Shown here: positions 43,601 to 53,173 of the stretch, one piece after another | Layout: every line of letters begins with the position of its first letter | Position numbering within the stretch: position 1 is the first letter of the stretch | NCBI GenBank assembly: GCA_022457155.1 | Contig: JAJGOT010000124.1 | Coordinates: 929,501 to 993,500, forward strand | Origin: Cladopsammia gracilis | Taxonomy: Eukaryota > Cnidaria > Anthozoa > Scleractinia > Dendrophylliidae | Length of the DNA: 64,000 nucleotides | Direction of reading: 5' to 3' | The notes under the pieces: model-generated | Databases searched by the model: none | Told to the model about the DNA's origin: nothing | Seen by the model: only the letters and a program-made list of their open reading frames with translations | Position numbers and translations under genes: made by a program

Positions 43601-43906
43601 AGTTCTGAAGTCTTTGAAAACCATTATCATATAAATTATTTCAAAAGCAGAAACGGAAAACCACATAGCTTAATAAACGGTAATTGACAATCTGTTAAAA
43701 TACGTAAAGTTGAAATGGAATCCGCAACGATATGGCTTCGCTACCGCGTAAATATAACTTATAAACTTAATATAGTGATTGTTTTTCTCCGCCTAAATTA
43801 CGCACAAATATTGCTGGCACCTTGACAAGGAGAATTACTGAACCTTAAGTTAGAGTTATTACATGCATAAGCTTACCAAATTCCAAATGGTGTATGTCGT
43901 CTTCAT
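31165..43906 (-). CDS. TNF-receptor superfamily member with death domain (six coding exons)
   Basis: Spliced by eye from exons 43906-43877, 35787-34959, 33997-33758, 32053-31982, 31715-31692 and 31610-31165, giving 546 residues. Every junction has AG and GT and matching phase. Exon 1 (MKTTYTIWNL) plus the start of exon 2 (VVVVVCGFSVVYC) make one signal peptide. The ectodomain has cysteine-rich TNFR repeats (CVECVEGES, CKTCRQC, CRPCSDCC) and three N-glycosylation sequons. Residues about 194-221 form a single membrane span with basic residues after it. The last exon ends in a death domain (WDDFRMLGEAIGLEKDDVSL ... RDDVVSVINEW). Such receptors bind TNF-like ligands and recruit adaptors for apoptosis or NF-kappaB signalling. 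Which vertebrate member it matches cannot be said. Confidence 0.8.
31692..31715 (-). other. TNFR gene exon 5 (24-nt micro-exon)
   Basis: Acceptor CTGATACAG|AG, donor AAAG|GTAACT; phase 1-1, encoding KIQEIDYK. A near-copy lies at 60238-60262 with its donor GT changed to GA. Confidence 0.6.
31982..32053 (-). other. TNFR gene exon 4
   Basis: Acceptor CCTTTCTTAG|TT, donor GAAA|GTATGT; 72 nt, phase 1-1 (PVPTDSDLPDSIHVVV...). Confidence 0.7.
32284..32745. mobile_element. TTAA-flanked MITE in a TNFR intron
   Basis: GCCCTA...TAGGGC ends with TTAA on both sides (32280-32283, 32746-32749), the mark of piggyBac-like or Kolobok insertion. It lies between the gene's third and fourth coding exons. GCCAATTGGC-type words occur near both ends. 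Confidence 0.55.
33247..33676 (+). pseudogene. LINE 3'-end fragment with ATTGT tail
   Basis: The frame contains RFNTYFMKNSIAHRGSLAWNA, the typical last segment of CR1/L2-like reverse-transcriptase ORFs. After a frameshift come SLSAVWTS/FSALSVQS-like residues, AATAAAGACT and a (TATTG)n tail at 33653-33675. A short 5'-truncated insertion in the intron between exons 3 and 4. Confidence 0.6.
33758..33997 (-). other. TNFR gene exon 3 (cytoplasmic linker)
   Basis: Acceptor ATAACTCAG|AATT, donor ATACA|GTAAGT; 240 nt, phase 1-1. Encodes a basic, Ser/Pro/Lys-rich linker (SSIPPVAKRPGF ... WKTKKFSKKGY). Confidence 0.75.
34286..34572. repeat. Inverted repeat in the intron between exons 2 and 3
   Basis: CGATTATCAGTTGAGTGAGG is mirrored by CCTCACTCAACTGATAATCG; a second mirrored block contains GTCAAGGGCAACTTGCTAC. 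MITE-like, without a clear target duplication. Confidence 0.6.
34959..35787 (-). other. TNFR gene exon 2 (ectodomain and membrane span)
   Basis: Acceptor CCCTTCCTTCAG|G, donor TCAG|GTGATT, phase 0 in and 1 out. If the donor is not used, the frame reads four more complete codons after the split one and stops at 34945, which would give a receptor with membrane span but no death domain. Confidence 0.8.
36365..39763 (+). pseudogene. LINE endonuclease-reverse transcriptase, broken twice
   Basis: Endonuclease motifs LMGDFNSRTG and, past a stop, LSDHSPIVTW show the C-terminal half of an APE domain. RT motifs follow: DPTNYRGICVSSCLGKLF, CFVDFKKAFDSVWHEGL, GVRQGCILSPLLFNLYL and YADDLIIL. The C-terminus (39128-39763) has a CPLCESNNIENEIHFLFQC knuckle. 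Damage: TGA at 36852-36854, in the same frame on both sides; and a 128-bp foreign insertion at 38962-39089 that ends the RT frame at 38966. Apart from these the frame is open for more than 1,000 codons. I place it in the Jockey/I-like group only loosely. Confidence 0.8.
38962..39089. mobile_element. 128-bp insertion inside the LINE
   Basis: Flanked by a perfect 12-bp duplication, ATATTCTATATC (38950-38961 and 39090-39101). Removing the insert and one copy restores continuity of the LINE frame. The insert contains CTTTCGTCGGACACCGACA, a small hairpin. It looks like a short retroposed sequence. Confidence 0.7.
39857..40285 (-). pseudogene. Retroelement ORF1/gag-like N-terminal fragment
   Basis: From the ATG at 40285 (MSSKNKTKRK...). 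CPGC near the N-terminus with KGLHNFAVMGKNCEGP looks like a small zinc-binding head, followed by an acidic linker and a coiled coil (LLKAIQALSSQIEALQLDQH). Such proteins head several cnidarian retroelements. The frame stops as the sequence meets the 3' end of the LINE, suggesting truncation by that insertion. Element type is uncertain. Confidence 0.45.
40450..41405 (-). pseudogene. Gypsy-like gag/protease remnant split by an LTR
   Basis: On the minus strand, from 41403: gag C-terminal helix (RIFLGIQDKQTR ... KKCIDLRKSSEEA), a one-base frameshift near 41250, a zinc knuckle (CGQAHCFERGRF ... CTKCGYRNHFVMQC), then VQLEMVHSV and the retropepsin motif MVVDSGAS at 40884-40857. Reading is interrupted by the LTR below and resumes with KKLTPLIGAKAAPLMGLITV at 40640-40500. 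It is a dead copy with the reverse transcriptase missing. Confidence 0.6.
40650..40846 (-). mobile_element. Probable solo LTR
   Basis: 197 bp that begins TGTCGTGTATTTAAC and ends ATAGATACAACA on the minus strand (TG...CA), with ATTAAA about 35 bases before its end. It lies within the protease region of the Gypsy-like remnant. Clear target duplications were not found, so a deletion junction is also possible. Confidence 0.4.
41406..43876. other. TNFR intron 1, distal part; no gene seen
   Basis: Holds a CCCTAAAA-rich patch (41410-41500), an ATCAA microsatellite tail (41806-41830) and a 25-bp hairpin (GGCTGCGAAAT with its mirror, 43460-43484). The 161-codon minus frame at 42267-42752 has no recognisable motif. 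Confidence 0.4.
43877..43906 (-). other. TNFR gene exon 1 (start codon, half of signal peptide)
   Basis: Ten codons from the ATG at 43906, ending TTG|GTAAGC, a strong donor in phase 0. That is exactly the phase needed by exon 2, whose first residues complete a hydrophobic signal peptide. The 5' untranslated part is not delimited. Confidence 0.65.
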
Positions 43907-44194
43907 AATTCTTCAGCGCCCTATTCTATTTTAACGGTTCTCACGAAGAAAGACAGCGCTGGAGCACGAATATCTTATAAGAGAATTTAAAGAGTAGTTA
44001 GATTAGTTGGTTGCATCACTTACATCTCAATATAAAACACAGTGCTCTATCAGCGAATTAATATGAGACTGAAGTTACTAATTCTTCAGCAGTATATTAA
44101 AATTACGTGAAGTTCAATTGATCGCCGATCATTGAGTATAAACGTTCAAGTGATTCTCGACAAAAATCTTAATGCAGTTAACCACAAAGCTTAC

Positions 44195-44294
44195 CGTTAG
44201 GATTTCCACAAAGGCAGAAAGACCAGTCAGAATGCTCCAATACAAAGTAATTCCAGAAGAAAAACAACAGTAACCACAAATAATAACATAACAT
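44195..44294 (-). other. Possible signal-peptide exon
   Basis: ATG at 44294, a very hydrophobic start (MLCYYLWLLLFFF), donor AACG|GTAAGC in phase 1. It does not fit the phase of TNFR exon 2, so if real it belongs to another transcript. Confidence 0.2.
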
Positions 44295-46120
44295 ATGCAC
44301 CGATCGAAATAACTTTTTTTCTTCAACTCTCTTTTATGATCGGTTGCTCTTCAGTCGGGGATTCCCCGTATTGAAATAAGCATAATGATTGGTCGTAAGT
44401 GATCACGTGACGGTGAAAATGACAGTCCTCCGACTTTTGCGCACAAATCGTTGGGCGGTGTTGGATCTCTTGGACAGCTGGACAAGTGAATTGTTTAAAA
44501 TGCGAAATATCTACGGCAGACTTATCCTAACATCCGAAGCGACCAAAAATAGACAAATCTTAGAAAACGAAAATTGCCCGACATTTACGCATTTACAAGC
44601 CTATGTAAGATGTCCCTATAATAAATCAATCTGCTTGCTCGCATAGCAGAAAAGCCGAGACAAATTTGTGTTTCTACAACTTCAGGCTGGCTAAAAGACG
44701 ATTCAGGACAAGAATAAAAAACCTCATCGAATTACAAGCTTAACTTTTTGAAATCTAGCAGCGTGTATTGCTTCCAGTCTCGGCTTCCAGTAAATATTTT
44801 CCTATTAATTTTTAACTATAGACCCGACTATAAAATATACACTCCTTTTAATTTCTTTGAAAATACGTTAAACAAAAGCAAATGTCTTATCCTTCAATAA
44901 GGTGTGGTTAACATAAACGAGTATTCATTCAGCAGTCTCATCCTGACCTTTTCGTGTCACTTGGCGTTTCACTTGTTTCACTTGCCATATTTCTACTTGA
45001 TATTTTGGGGTGTTACTTGAATAAAAACAGACAAAAAGTCAGAAACATTTATGTCAAGAACATCTCCCTGATGTGATTCTTGAATTGTCTGGCAGAATCC
45101 CCTGAATTAACGAGAGAAAACTTCGAAAACTGACCTCACGTTCTGCTGTTTTGGCGACGCCGTCAATTTGCTCAAAACAACGTCGTCGACTTTGGCTTGA
45201 CGCCGGCAACTTCCCACAAAATCATGCGCAGTAGGCATGTCACGCAATCCAACGGCGTCGTCGTGCGAAAGTCGTCGATTCGTAAGCTCCCTAATGGCGG
45301 GATCGGGAGACCTGTTAAACAGGTCAAATGACTGTTCACACCGGGATCAAACAAAGTAGCGACAAGCTGAGAGGTAATCGCTAAGCTTTTAAAATTCATA
45401 TTAAATTAACCTTTATCTAAACTCGATTTAAGACAGCGAAACTACTAATATCTTCGAGAAAGCAAAAGGCAAAACAACACAAAATAGACATGAAGAAATT
45501 GAAATCTCGCCATATACTCGAATGTATATTTAATTTTTGTGAAGTGATTCTAGAATACCCAGCCAGTTATTTACATTTATCCCTAAACGTTTTGTAGAAC
45601 GTGGCATACGAAAACAAAAGGATATATTCTTACCAAAAATAGGCAAATTATTTAAGTGGTCAGGTTATTCTAGAATCAAGCCAATTTTTTTGTACCCTTG
45701 GTACCAGAGGTATTCTCGCGGCGATTTTCGTGACTTGCCGGCCGAAAGCCGATCAATAGACGCGGTACACGTTTCAACTTTTACGGAATACCTAGGTAAA
45801 TTCGAAATATCAATAGCCGCTGCACGCTTTTTATGGCCTTGGCTATTGTTATTTCGCATTTACCTAGGTAAAAGTTGCAAAGTGTAACCGCAGCTAATGA
45901 GTCATGCGGGTGCTTACCATTTAACCAAAAATCCCGGTAATTTCGGTTGGAAAGCAAATGGAACAGTAATTTTTCGGGAATTTCGGTTGGAAATTGTGGA
46001 CTACGTTTTGAGGTAGTACGGAAGCCGTTAAAAGCCAGTCCTAAAATAATTTGCAAATCTCGAAAAAAGTTTCAAAATTCAACTCCAAATAATTTTATCG
46101 AATTCTTATCTACTATTCTT
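44295..46120. other. No gene seen; fold-back at 45774-45878
   Basis: CAACTTTTACGG...CCTAGGTAAATTCG and its mirror form a 105-bp fold-back. The rest has only short frames. Confidence 0.4.
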
Positions 46121-46415
46121 TCCAATCCGAAAATCGTTTTCAAATCCCGAAGAGTTTTTCAAATCCGAAAACGGTTTTCCAAATCTGAAATAATTTTCTA
46201 ATCCGAAAATCGTTTACAAATCACGAAGAGTTTTTGAAATCTGAAAATGTTTTCCAAATCTGAAAATAATTTTCCAAATCCGAAAATCGTTTACAAATCC
46301 CAAAAAGTTTATCCAATCCGAAAATCGTTTTCAAATCCCGAAGAGTTTTTGAAATCTGAAAATGTTTTCCAAATCTGAAAATAATTTTCCGCCAAATCCG
46401 AAAATCGCCGGTTTA
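46121..46415. repeat. Degenerate satellite, about 19-bp units in a 77-bp higher-order repeat
   Basis: Units such as AATCCGAAAATCGTTT, CAAATCCCGAAGAGTTTTT, GAAATCTGAAAATGTTTTCC and AAATCTGAAAATAATTTTCC recur in that order. ATCCGAAAATCG occurs at 46125, 46201, 46278, 46315 and 46396. Confidence 0.7.
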
Positions 46416-47296
46416 CAAATCCAATCAATCAGTGATAGGTTCCGGCAATTCTACTTTTGCACAAAAATCTTCATTTAGAAACAGAAAAACACATAAAAAT
46501 CAACTTTTCGTGTAGCACATGTTTGACAGAACAACAAAAATATTACCCTTTTCCCAGATTTTGCTCATTTTGGTTGAAACTTGGAAAAAGTGCTACTTTT
46601 TTCCCGCTTATATGATAGGTTTTTCAGTATTTCTCTTATCACTGTGACTTGAATATTACTGACATCTTTTTAATGTTTCGATTCTCCAGAAAAAAGTAAA
46701 AAGGAGAAAAATGTCCAACTTTTTCAAGACTTCATTTTCTCCGTCAAACGTGAAAAAAGTCATCCCATGTTTCAACTACTGTTATAATTAGTGGCTGCTT
46801 TTTTAACATCCCTCTTAAAGTTGACGTTGTTTAATATTGCCAATGTTTTGCTGACACTTCACTTCTCCCTTCAAAGTCAGTTGAAAATTCCAACTTTTTT
46901 TCGAAATAAAAGTTTGGTTGTCTTGATTGACAGATCAGTTCGCGCCAAAGCCCATGCATAGTTTTGAGCCTTGCTCATTTTAGAATTGAAAGATGGCGCA
47001 CGTGAAAGTGAAATTAGGAGAAAGGGTACTGAGATTAAGACCATCCACACGATGAAAGTTTCAAATCTGTCAATGACATTTAAACTAAATCCAAAGCAGG
47101 GGATATATGTTCATTAGGAGGATGAGGGAGAAATAATTCTCTAAGCGACGAAACCGGTGCATTGAACGTCGAAGACTTGCGAAAAACTGTATGTATAGAA
47201 TGAAGAGCCGGTGACAGTCGTGACAGCGAGCTCAGCTACATCTCAACCTCTGTTGCATGGAATCCCATTGTCGTACCAGAGCACCGCAAGAACGAA
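46416..47296. other. No gene seen
   Basis: Moderately AT-rich with short frames only. Confidence 0.4.
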
Positions 47297-47298
47297 TA

Positions 47299-48448
47299 CA
47301 GTCAAACCGCTTTTAAGCGGTCCTCTATTAAGCGGCCACCCTCTATTAAGCGGCCAGTTATCAAATCCCCGGAAATCACTCCCCACATTTACTGTAAATT
47401 TTACCTCTCTTAAGCGGTCACCTCTATTAAGCGAACGCAGTCACCGTTTAGACTTCCCAATTGGCTAATTTTATTGTTTTCCACCTCTATTAGACGGTCA
47501 CCTAATTATTTTACAATGCAGTATTTTTGACAAGACGGTACTAGCATGTCCAGTTTCTTTTAACAGCTCATTCAACACAACATGGTGGGTGTAATAAGCG
47601 TGAGAATGCATACTGTTATTACGTTTGGGCTAATAGGCTTGCGTGGGTCCACCGCAGCGCACGTCAAATTCCTCTTTTACCAGCTTCTGTTGCAACCAAC
47701 CACACAGAAAATTATCACCTTCAAATTGATACTCGCAAGAAACCTCGAGACCAAAGCCACCACCTCTGTTAACTTGTTTCCCGTTGATAAGTTTTGGGAC
47801 ATGACATAGACGACTTCGATCCTAACTGGAAGAATGACCTACGGAAGCAAATTCTTGACGAAGATGTTATGTGTCTTATGTCATCTGCCTCATCCGAAAA
47901 ACGAGAGATAACAAATGTTAATGACATGGAAGATGATGATGAGTTTGACCCAGAGCTCAAACAAGCAAACAACCTCGGTCATCAAGACAGTATCAAAGGC
48001 AAAAGAACAAGCTAGCTGAACAGCTGAAAGACTTAACAGAGTTTAATGGTCACGAAGAACTTTCACTAGCATTAAGCAAAGTGTGTGATTTGCTTCACAG
48101 CATTAAGCTGCGCGGCCCTACAGCACAGTCAGCCATTACTGATTTTTTCGCTTCCTTATAAATGTCATGTCGAAACGTTAAATGATGAGGTTCAGTTGCA
48201 ACAAAGACACTTGCATTGCGAACAATATTGTACTGTACAGGCAATTACTTAATTTTTATTTACTCATATTTTGCGTTACAGTTGCTGTTAACAATAAAAT
48301 ATACATCATGTGACCATCATTTCGCATTCTAGTTCAATTTTTGCCAATTATTTTGCTAAATTTAGAACACCTCTATTAAGCGGTCAACCTCTATTAAGAG
48401 GTCAGTTCGCTATTTCCCGAGGGTGACCGCTTAATAGAGGTTTGACTG
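47299..48448 (+). mobile_element. Pogo/Tigger-like transposon, deletion derivative
   Basis: Ends CAGTCAAACCGCTTTTAAG and GAGGTTTGACTG with TA on both sides (47297-47298, 48449-48450), matching pogo-type termini. Inner CTCTATTAAGCGG words repeat at both ends. The interior keeps a transposase C-terminal tail. Confidence 0.75.
47794..48162 (+). pseudogene. Pogo-like transposase C-terminal tail
   Basis: Acidic frame DIDDFDPNWKNDLRKQILDE ... MEDDDEFDPELKQ to a TAG at 48013-48015. A shifted frame then continues EQLKDLTEFNGHEELSLALS, KVCDLLHSIKL and ends SAITDFFASL before TAA at 48160-48162. Acidic, helical tails after the DDE domain are usual in pogo/jerky-type transposases. The helix-turn-helix and DDE parts are absent. 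Confidence 0.5.
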
Positions 48449-48754
48449 TACTGATTGGCCTATAGGTGGGGGGCATATGTAACTTGCATATGGCTTGTAA
48501 CTGGGATTTTATGGTATTAAGTTTATCGTATTCTGTTAACAACCAGCAGGTTTATCTGTAAGTAGGGTATATGGAAAATCTCATTAAAACACAAGCATGC
48601 CAATGAAAAATCATCAGTTAATATTACTATTATCATCATCTTCATCTCTGGTAGATTATATGGTGTATCAAATTCATGTCCCATGGCAAGCAATTTATGT
48701 CACTGGCACCACAAGTAAATATGTAATTGATGCCAGTTCCAAATTTTAAGATGT
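48449..48754. other. Spacer between two transposons, no gene seen
   Basis: AT-rich, nothing supportable. Confidence 0.4.
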
Positions 48755-49264
48755 ACCGTATTTTCTCGAATAAACGCCCCCCGGCGTTTATTTAAAACTC
48801 AGCCTTGTAGACCCGGCGTTTATTCGAAGCCGGCGTTTATTCGGGGCCCGGCGTTTATTAAACAGGGGTATATTTTCACCTTTTTCGATTAATGTCTTTT
48901 AATGGCAAATCTATTAAGTTCCACGAGTTACAAAGGCAAAACTTAACAAGAACATTTGTGACAGTGACAATTCGTAGTTGCAATCGTATCGTTATGTTTC
49001 TGTTTCTTGATTTATAGCTGCCATATGTTAGCAAAGGACATTTGAAAGAACTCGAGAGTATTAACTGGCCGTTTATGCATCTAATTAATTGTACAATAAA
49101 AAGCAGTGACCTATACCGAGCTCAAATAAACGCCGGCCCCGAGTAAACGCCGGGACCTCGAATAAACGCCCCCGGCGTTTATTTAAAACTCGGCCTCGTG
49201 GAACCGGCGTTTATTTGAACCCAGCGTTTATTCGGGACCCGGCGTTTAATCGAGAAAATACGGT
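48755..49264. mobile_element. MITE with GCGTTTATT repeats
   Basis: ACCGTATTTTCTCGAATAAA at the left is mirrored by TCGAGAAAATACGGT at the right. GGCGTTTATT words occur about ten times near the two ends in both orientations. No coding frame. Confidence 0.65.
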
Positions 49265-51080
49265 GTTGGCGAATTTGTTTGTGGGTACATTGAAAGGTCT
49301 GCAGATGTAACACACCAACCGTCAATCCTGTGAAATAATTTTTATTGCAGATGCTGCTAAAACAGCCAGAATAGCCTGCCAGGTACATTTACATGTCAAA
49401 TTTGGCTTTCCAGAGTTTGATATAAATTTAAAGACCCAGTATTGTCCATTATGCTTCACACACCTCTGAACAATAGAAGCCTCGCTCCTCTGCCAACAAT
49501 AACAGAGTGGACAATAATGGGTCTTCGAGCAAAAAATCAACAACAAAAAATAATCCATACACAAGCTTAGCTGACTTACCCGCAAAGTCACGGTCTCCGT
49601 CGTAGGGGCGGGAGGAGGGGGGTAAGGGAATCAGGGGGGAGGGGGGGGGGGGGGCAGGCAGAGTGAAAATGAAAGAGACTGAAAACAATTTTTTTGTTAC
49701 AAGGAAATGGGTGGGTCCACACCCCTTCCCTGAATCCACCACTGTTAATCCTGGGAGTGATAGTTCTGGGATGGTTTGCAAAAAACAACCTGTCAAGATA
49801 GTGATTTCACAAAACCCGTGAAAACAAAATTACACAGTCCTTGTTTAATAGTCAAAACCAAAATATAAACAAAAGAAAACAATGGAAATAGTGTCTGACA
49901 GTGTCTATTTGTCTAATATATATTTCATATGGGTTATCTAAAACCACTCAATATTAAAACATAATATTCATTCAATCTCTTTTGTCCTCTTTATAGTGTT
50001 TATTATACTCCTTACAGTGTAACTACCTTTAGCCAAGAACTCTACAAAAGCATAAGAAAAATCTATTATTTGGTAACCTGTGACCTCGACTTGTCTTTAT
50101 GGTTGTTTTATGCAACTGGGCCCACATGGTCTCTGATATATCGATTCCCTCATACTACAGTTCTGAGGTAGTGCTGTGAACAATTAAGGCTTTTTCAAAC
50201 GAGGGATATGAGCGCAAGCAAACACATGTGAAGTGTACCATAACGCAAATACAAACAGAAGTGCAAACGCAAGAAATAAAAATATTGCATTCTTTCCACT
50301 TGCATTTTTATTTCACATGTGTGAACCGTGTCGACGCAAACGCAAGGTGAAAAATTATCATGATTCCTTGCCTCCACGGTTGATGTTGAAACCAAGATGG
50401 CATTGTCGTTCATCCTGATATCTTCTCCATCTTTGTCTGCCATCTTGAGGTGCTCAAATGTATGTGCATTTTTTAATGGGCTTGCATTTGTGTCGTCATG
50501 TGAACCAGCCTTTATTTGATGCTATTTTAATCTTTTTTTTATCATTAAAACTGGGTGCATCAAAAAGGCATAAAACAAGACAAACAGTTTTTTAGATGTA
50601 CTATTTTATTTACTAAACTATTGCATTACCTTTAACTTTAACTTTAATTAACATAATTGCCTTTAGCAAGCTAATCCGGCAATGGGCGGTCAGAACACGG
50701 AAGCTCATGACATTGACAGCGAAGGGAAAAAAAAAAAAATCGTCAATACGTGAAATTGTTACAAATACTTGAATGAAACGCAGCAACAGAGTCAGCACAT
50801 ACAAAAGCTGGAGACAAAGCGTTCCAAGCGGGAACAGTTCTTACAAAAAAAGAAAACTTGTGGGCGTTAACATTAGATGAATAACGTTGGTATTGGAATG
50901 GGTGCTATACACTAGCTCGTGTCAAGTAGGGACAGACCACCGCGCGAAGATCATCCGGGAAAGATATCCGTACATTTCCTGTCTTGATCTTAAAAAACAA
51001 TGTCAAATCAATGATCTTCCTTCGTCAATAATATTAAGTCAATAATATTACAACTGGAGGAGAAAAATTTGTGTTATTGC
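49265..51080. other. No gene seen; G run
   Basis: Includes 14 G at 49641-49654 in a purine-rich patch. Minus frames of 89 and 115 codons here are low-complexity or Pro-rich because of that patch. No splice sites or motifs. Confidence 0.4.
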
Positions 51081-51535
51081 GGCCCGTTTATACTGGCGAT
51101 TTTTGTGCAATTTTTGTTGCACTTGTCGATGCAATTTTTGTTGCGCGCAAGTTGCATCTTCAAATCGCATGTGTTAACAGGCAGCAATAGGCCATTTGCA
51201 CGATGACGTCATATGACTACAACTACCAGAATCCTTCAGTTTTTTCTTTTGTAGTGCAAATTAGGGATATTGTTATTGTAAACCGCACTGGGATTACAAA
51301 ATTTAAATAGGAAAGGAAAAACAAAATGATTTCTGGTAGTTGTAGTCAAATGACGCCATCGTGCAAATGGCCCATTTCAGTGCGATTTGGGCACAATTTG
51401 TCGAGCGATGTCGCAGAGATGATGCAACTTGGCGACGATTTTTGGGAAATCACCGCTAGTTTACACTTGTGACAAAAGTTGCATTGGAGAGTGCGACAAA
51501 ACTCGCATCAAGAAACGCATGTGAAAACAGGCCTT
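51081..51535. mobile_element. MITE with a second MITE nested inside
   Basis: The outer unit (GGCCCGTTTATACTGGCG ... AAACAGGCC) is related to 19730-19988. Within it, 51190-51372 is a separate palindromic element (GGCCATTTGCACGATG and its mirror), interrupting the outer family's sequence. Confidence 0.6.
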
Positions 51536-51563
51536 TAGAGTGATTTTACTAACCCGTGAAGTA

Positions 51564-52807
51564 GTGAGGGTCCCCCAGGGGGGGTCTGTGTTCCCGTGTT
51601 CCCTTCAAAATTTTAACTCTGTTCCCTTGTTCCCGTCCAAAATTTCACCTTGTTCCCTTGTTACCCTTTCAAGATTAAATTTTATCTCTTATTCTTTGCA
51701 TATACGTAATTTATCTCTTAATCTTTGCATATACGTCCTAATTAACCAAACTGAACAAAATAAAATAACTAATTGAAGGTCTACAGTGTTGCTGATAAAT
51801 TTTGATCATTATTTCTGTGATATTTTTGACTTAGTGAAAGTATTTCGTAACAAAATTTAAAACAAATCGTTGTAATTACATCAACTTTTTCCAACAAATG
51901 AAGATAATGCTTGGGAAATACTAAGAATCCTGACCTCTGGTACTCAGTGAGACTTTGAATTTGCGTATTGTAAGTTCCGAGCAACGCTCTGCAATTCCAA
52001 ATCATCCTCTTAATCTTTGAAGGAATCCATGCAACTTTTGGTCGCTAATTACGCCAATCGCCATTTCAAATGTCCAGCGCATTGCTGGCTTCTCCACTCC
52101 ATTTTGGTAAATCGCTGCAGTCACTGGCAGCAACATACGGTCAACGTTTCTACCAAGATCGACCACATCCATCCTCAGGACTTTCGAATTTACCAGCTGC
52201 ACATGTGCTGTCAAAATTGACAAAATTGACCAGGTCTGACCTGGCGTCGGTTGCACGTTTTCCCGCGCTTGGCATCGGTTGCATGTTTCCCCGCGCTTGG
52301 CACTAGTTATACGCTTTCCCGCACTTAGCACTTGTTTCCTTTTTTCCTGCGCTTGGCACCACTAAGTTGCACCTTTCTCTTTCAGCTCTTGGCACTGGGT
52401 CATGTTTTCCACGCCTGGACACGGTTGACAATTGCACCTTTTCCCGGACTGTATTGATTATCAATAGTCTTTAGAAAACCGCTATAACATCGTTAAAGTT
52501 AAATATTAAACCAATTGTCGGCACTTGTTGGAAAAGAACGATTTCAGCGCCAGAGGTAGAGACGAGTAGACACGAAAGATGGGAACAAAAACTTGCCAAA
52601 GAAATCAGAAAACAGCAGAAAATCTTCTATCACCCCCATGATTATGTAAAAAACGTAGGGCCTTGTAATTTTTTGTGTTTGTTCCCCTGCTCCCTAACCT
52701 ATTTGATGTTCCCTTGTTCCCTACGATTTTTTTGCTTTGTTCCCGTGTTCCCATTGCCAAATTTCCCGTGTTCCCTTGTTCCCCAAAAACCCCTGGGAGA
52801 CCCTCAG
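51564..52807. mobile_element. TA-flanked element rich in GTTCCC repeats
   Basis: GTGAGGGTCCCCCAGGGG and CCCCTGGGAGACCCTCAG form the ends; TA lies on each side. GTTCCCTTGTTCCC-type words cluster near both ends in one orientation. The middle contains a 28-bp minisatellite (52245-52445). No transposase frame. Confidence 0.6.
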
Positions 52808-52885
52808 TAGTTAGTAGAATAGTACACACTGTTATACTATAATTCCATTGTTTTCTTTTGTTTGATTTGGACTATCACACATTTA

Positions 52886-53049
52886 GGGCCTGGTCGCACT
52901 ACAGTCAAAAACAAAAATTAGCCCGTGCAAAAATCGAGGAAAACAAATGAAACCACTTCGGTGGGACACTCTTTTTGTGGAATGTTTTTGTTTTTATGTC
53001 ATTTTGCACAGGCTAATTTTTCTTTTTGACTGTAGTGCAACCAGGCCCC
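52886..53049. mobile_element. Short palindromic MITE
   Basis: GGGCCTGGTCGCACTACAGT with AATTAGCCCGTGCAAAA on the left, mirrored on the right; non-coding. Confidence 0.6.
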
Positions 53050-53124
53050 TAGATAGTGTTTCACAGGTTTAAGTAAAACCATTCTAAAATTTACTTAGTA
53101 CATCACACAATTGCTGTTCTTACA

Positions 53125-53125
<1 letters not shown>

Positions 53126-53172
<47 letters not shown>
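53126..53172. repeat. ATT microsatellite
   Basis: Uninterrupted trinucleotide repeat. Confidence 0.9.
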
Positions 53173-53173
<1 letters not shown>

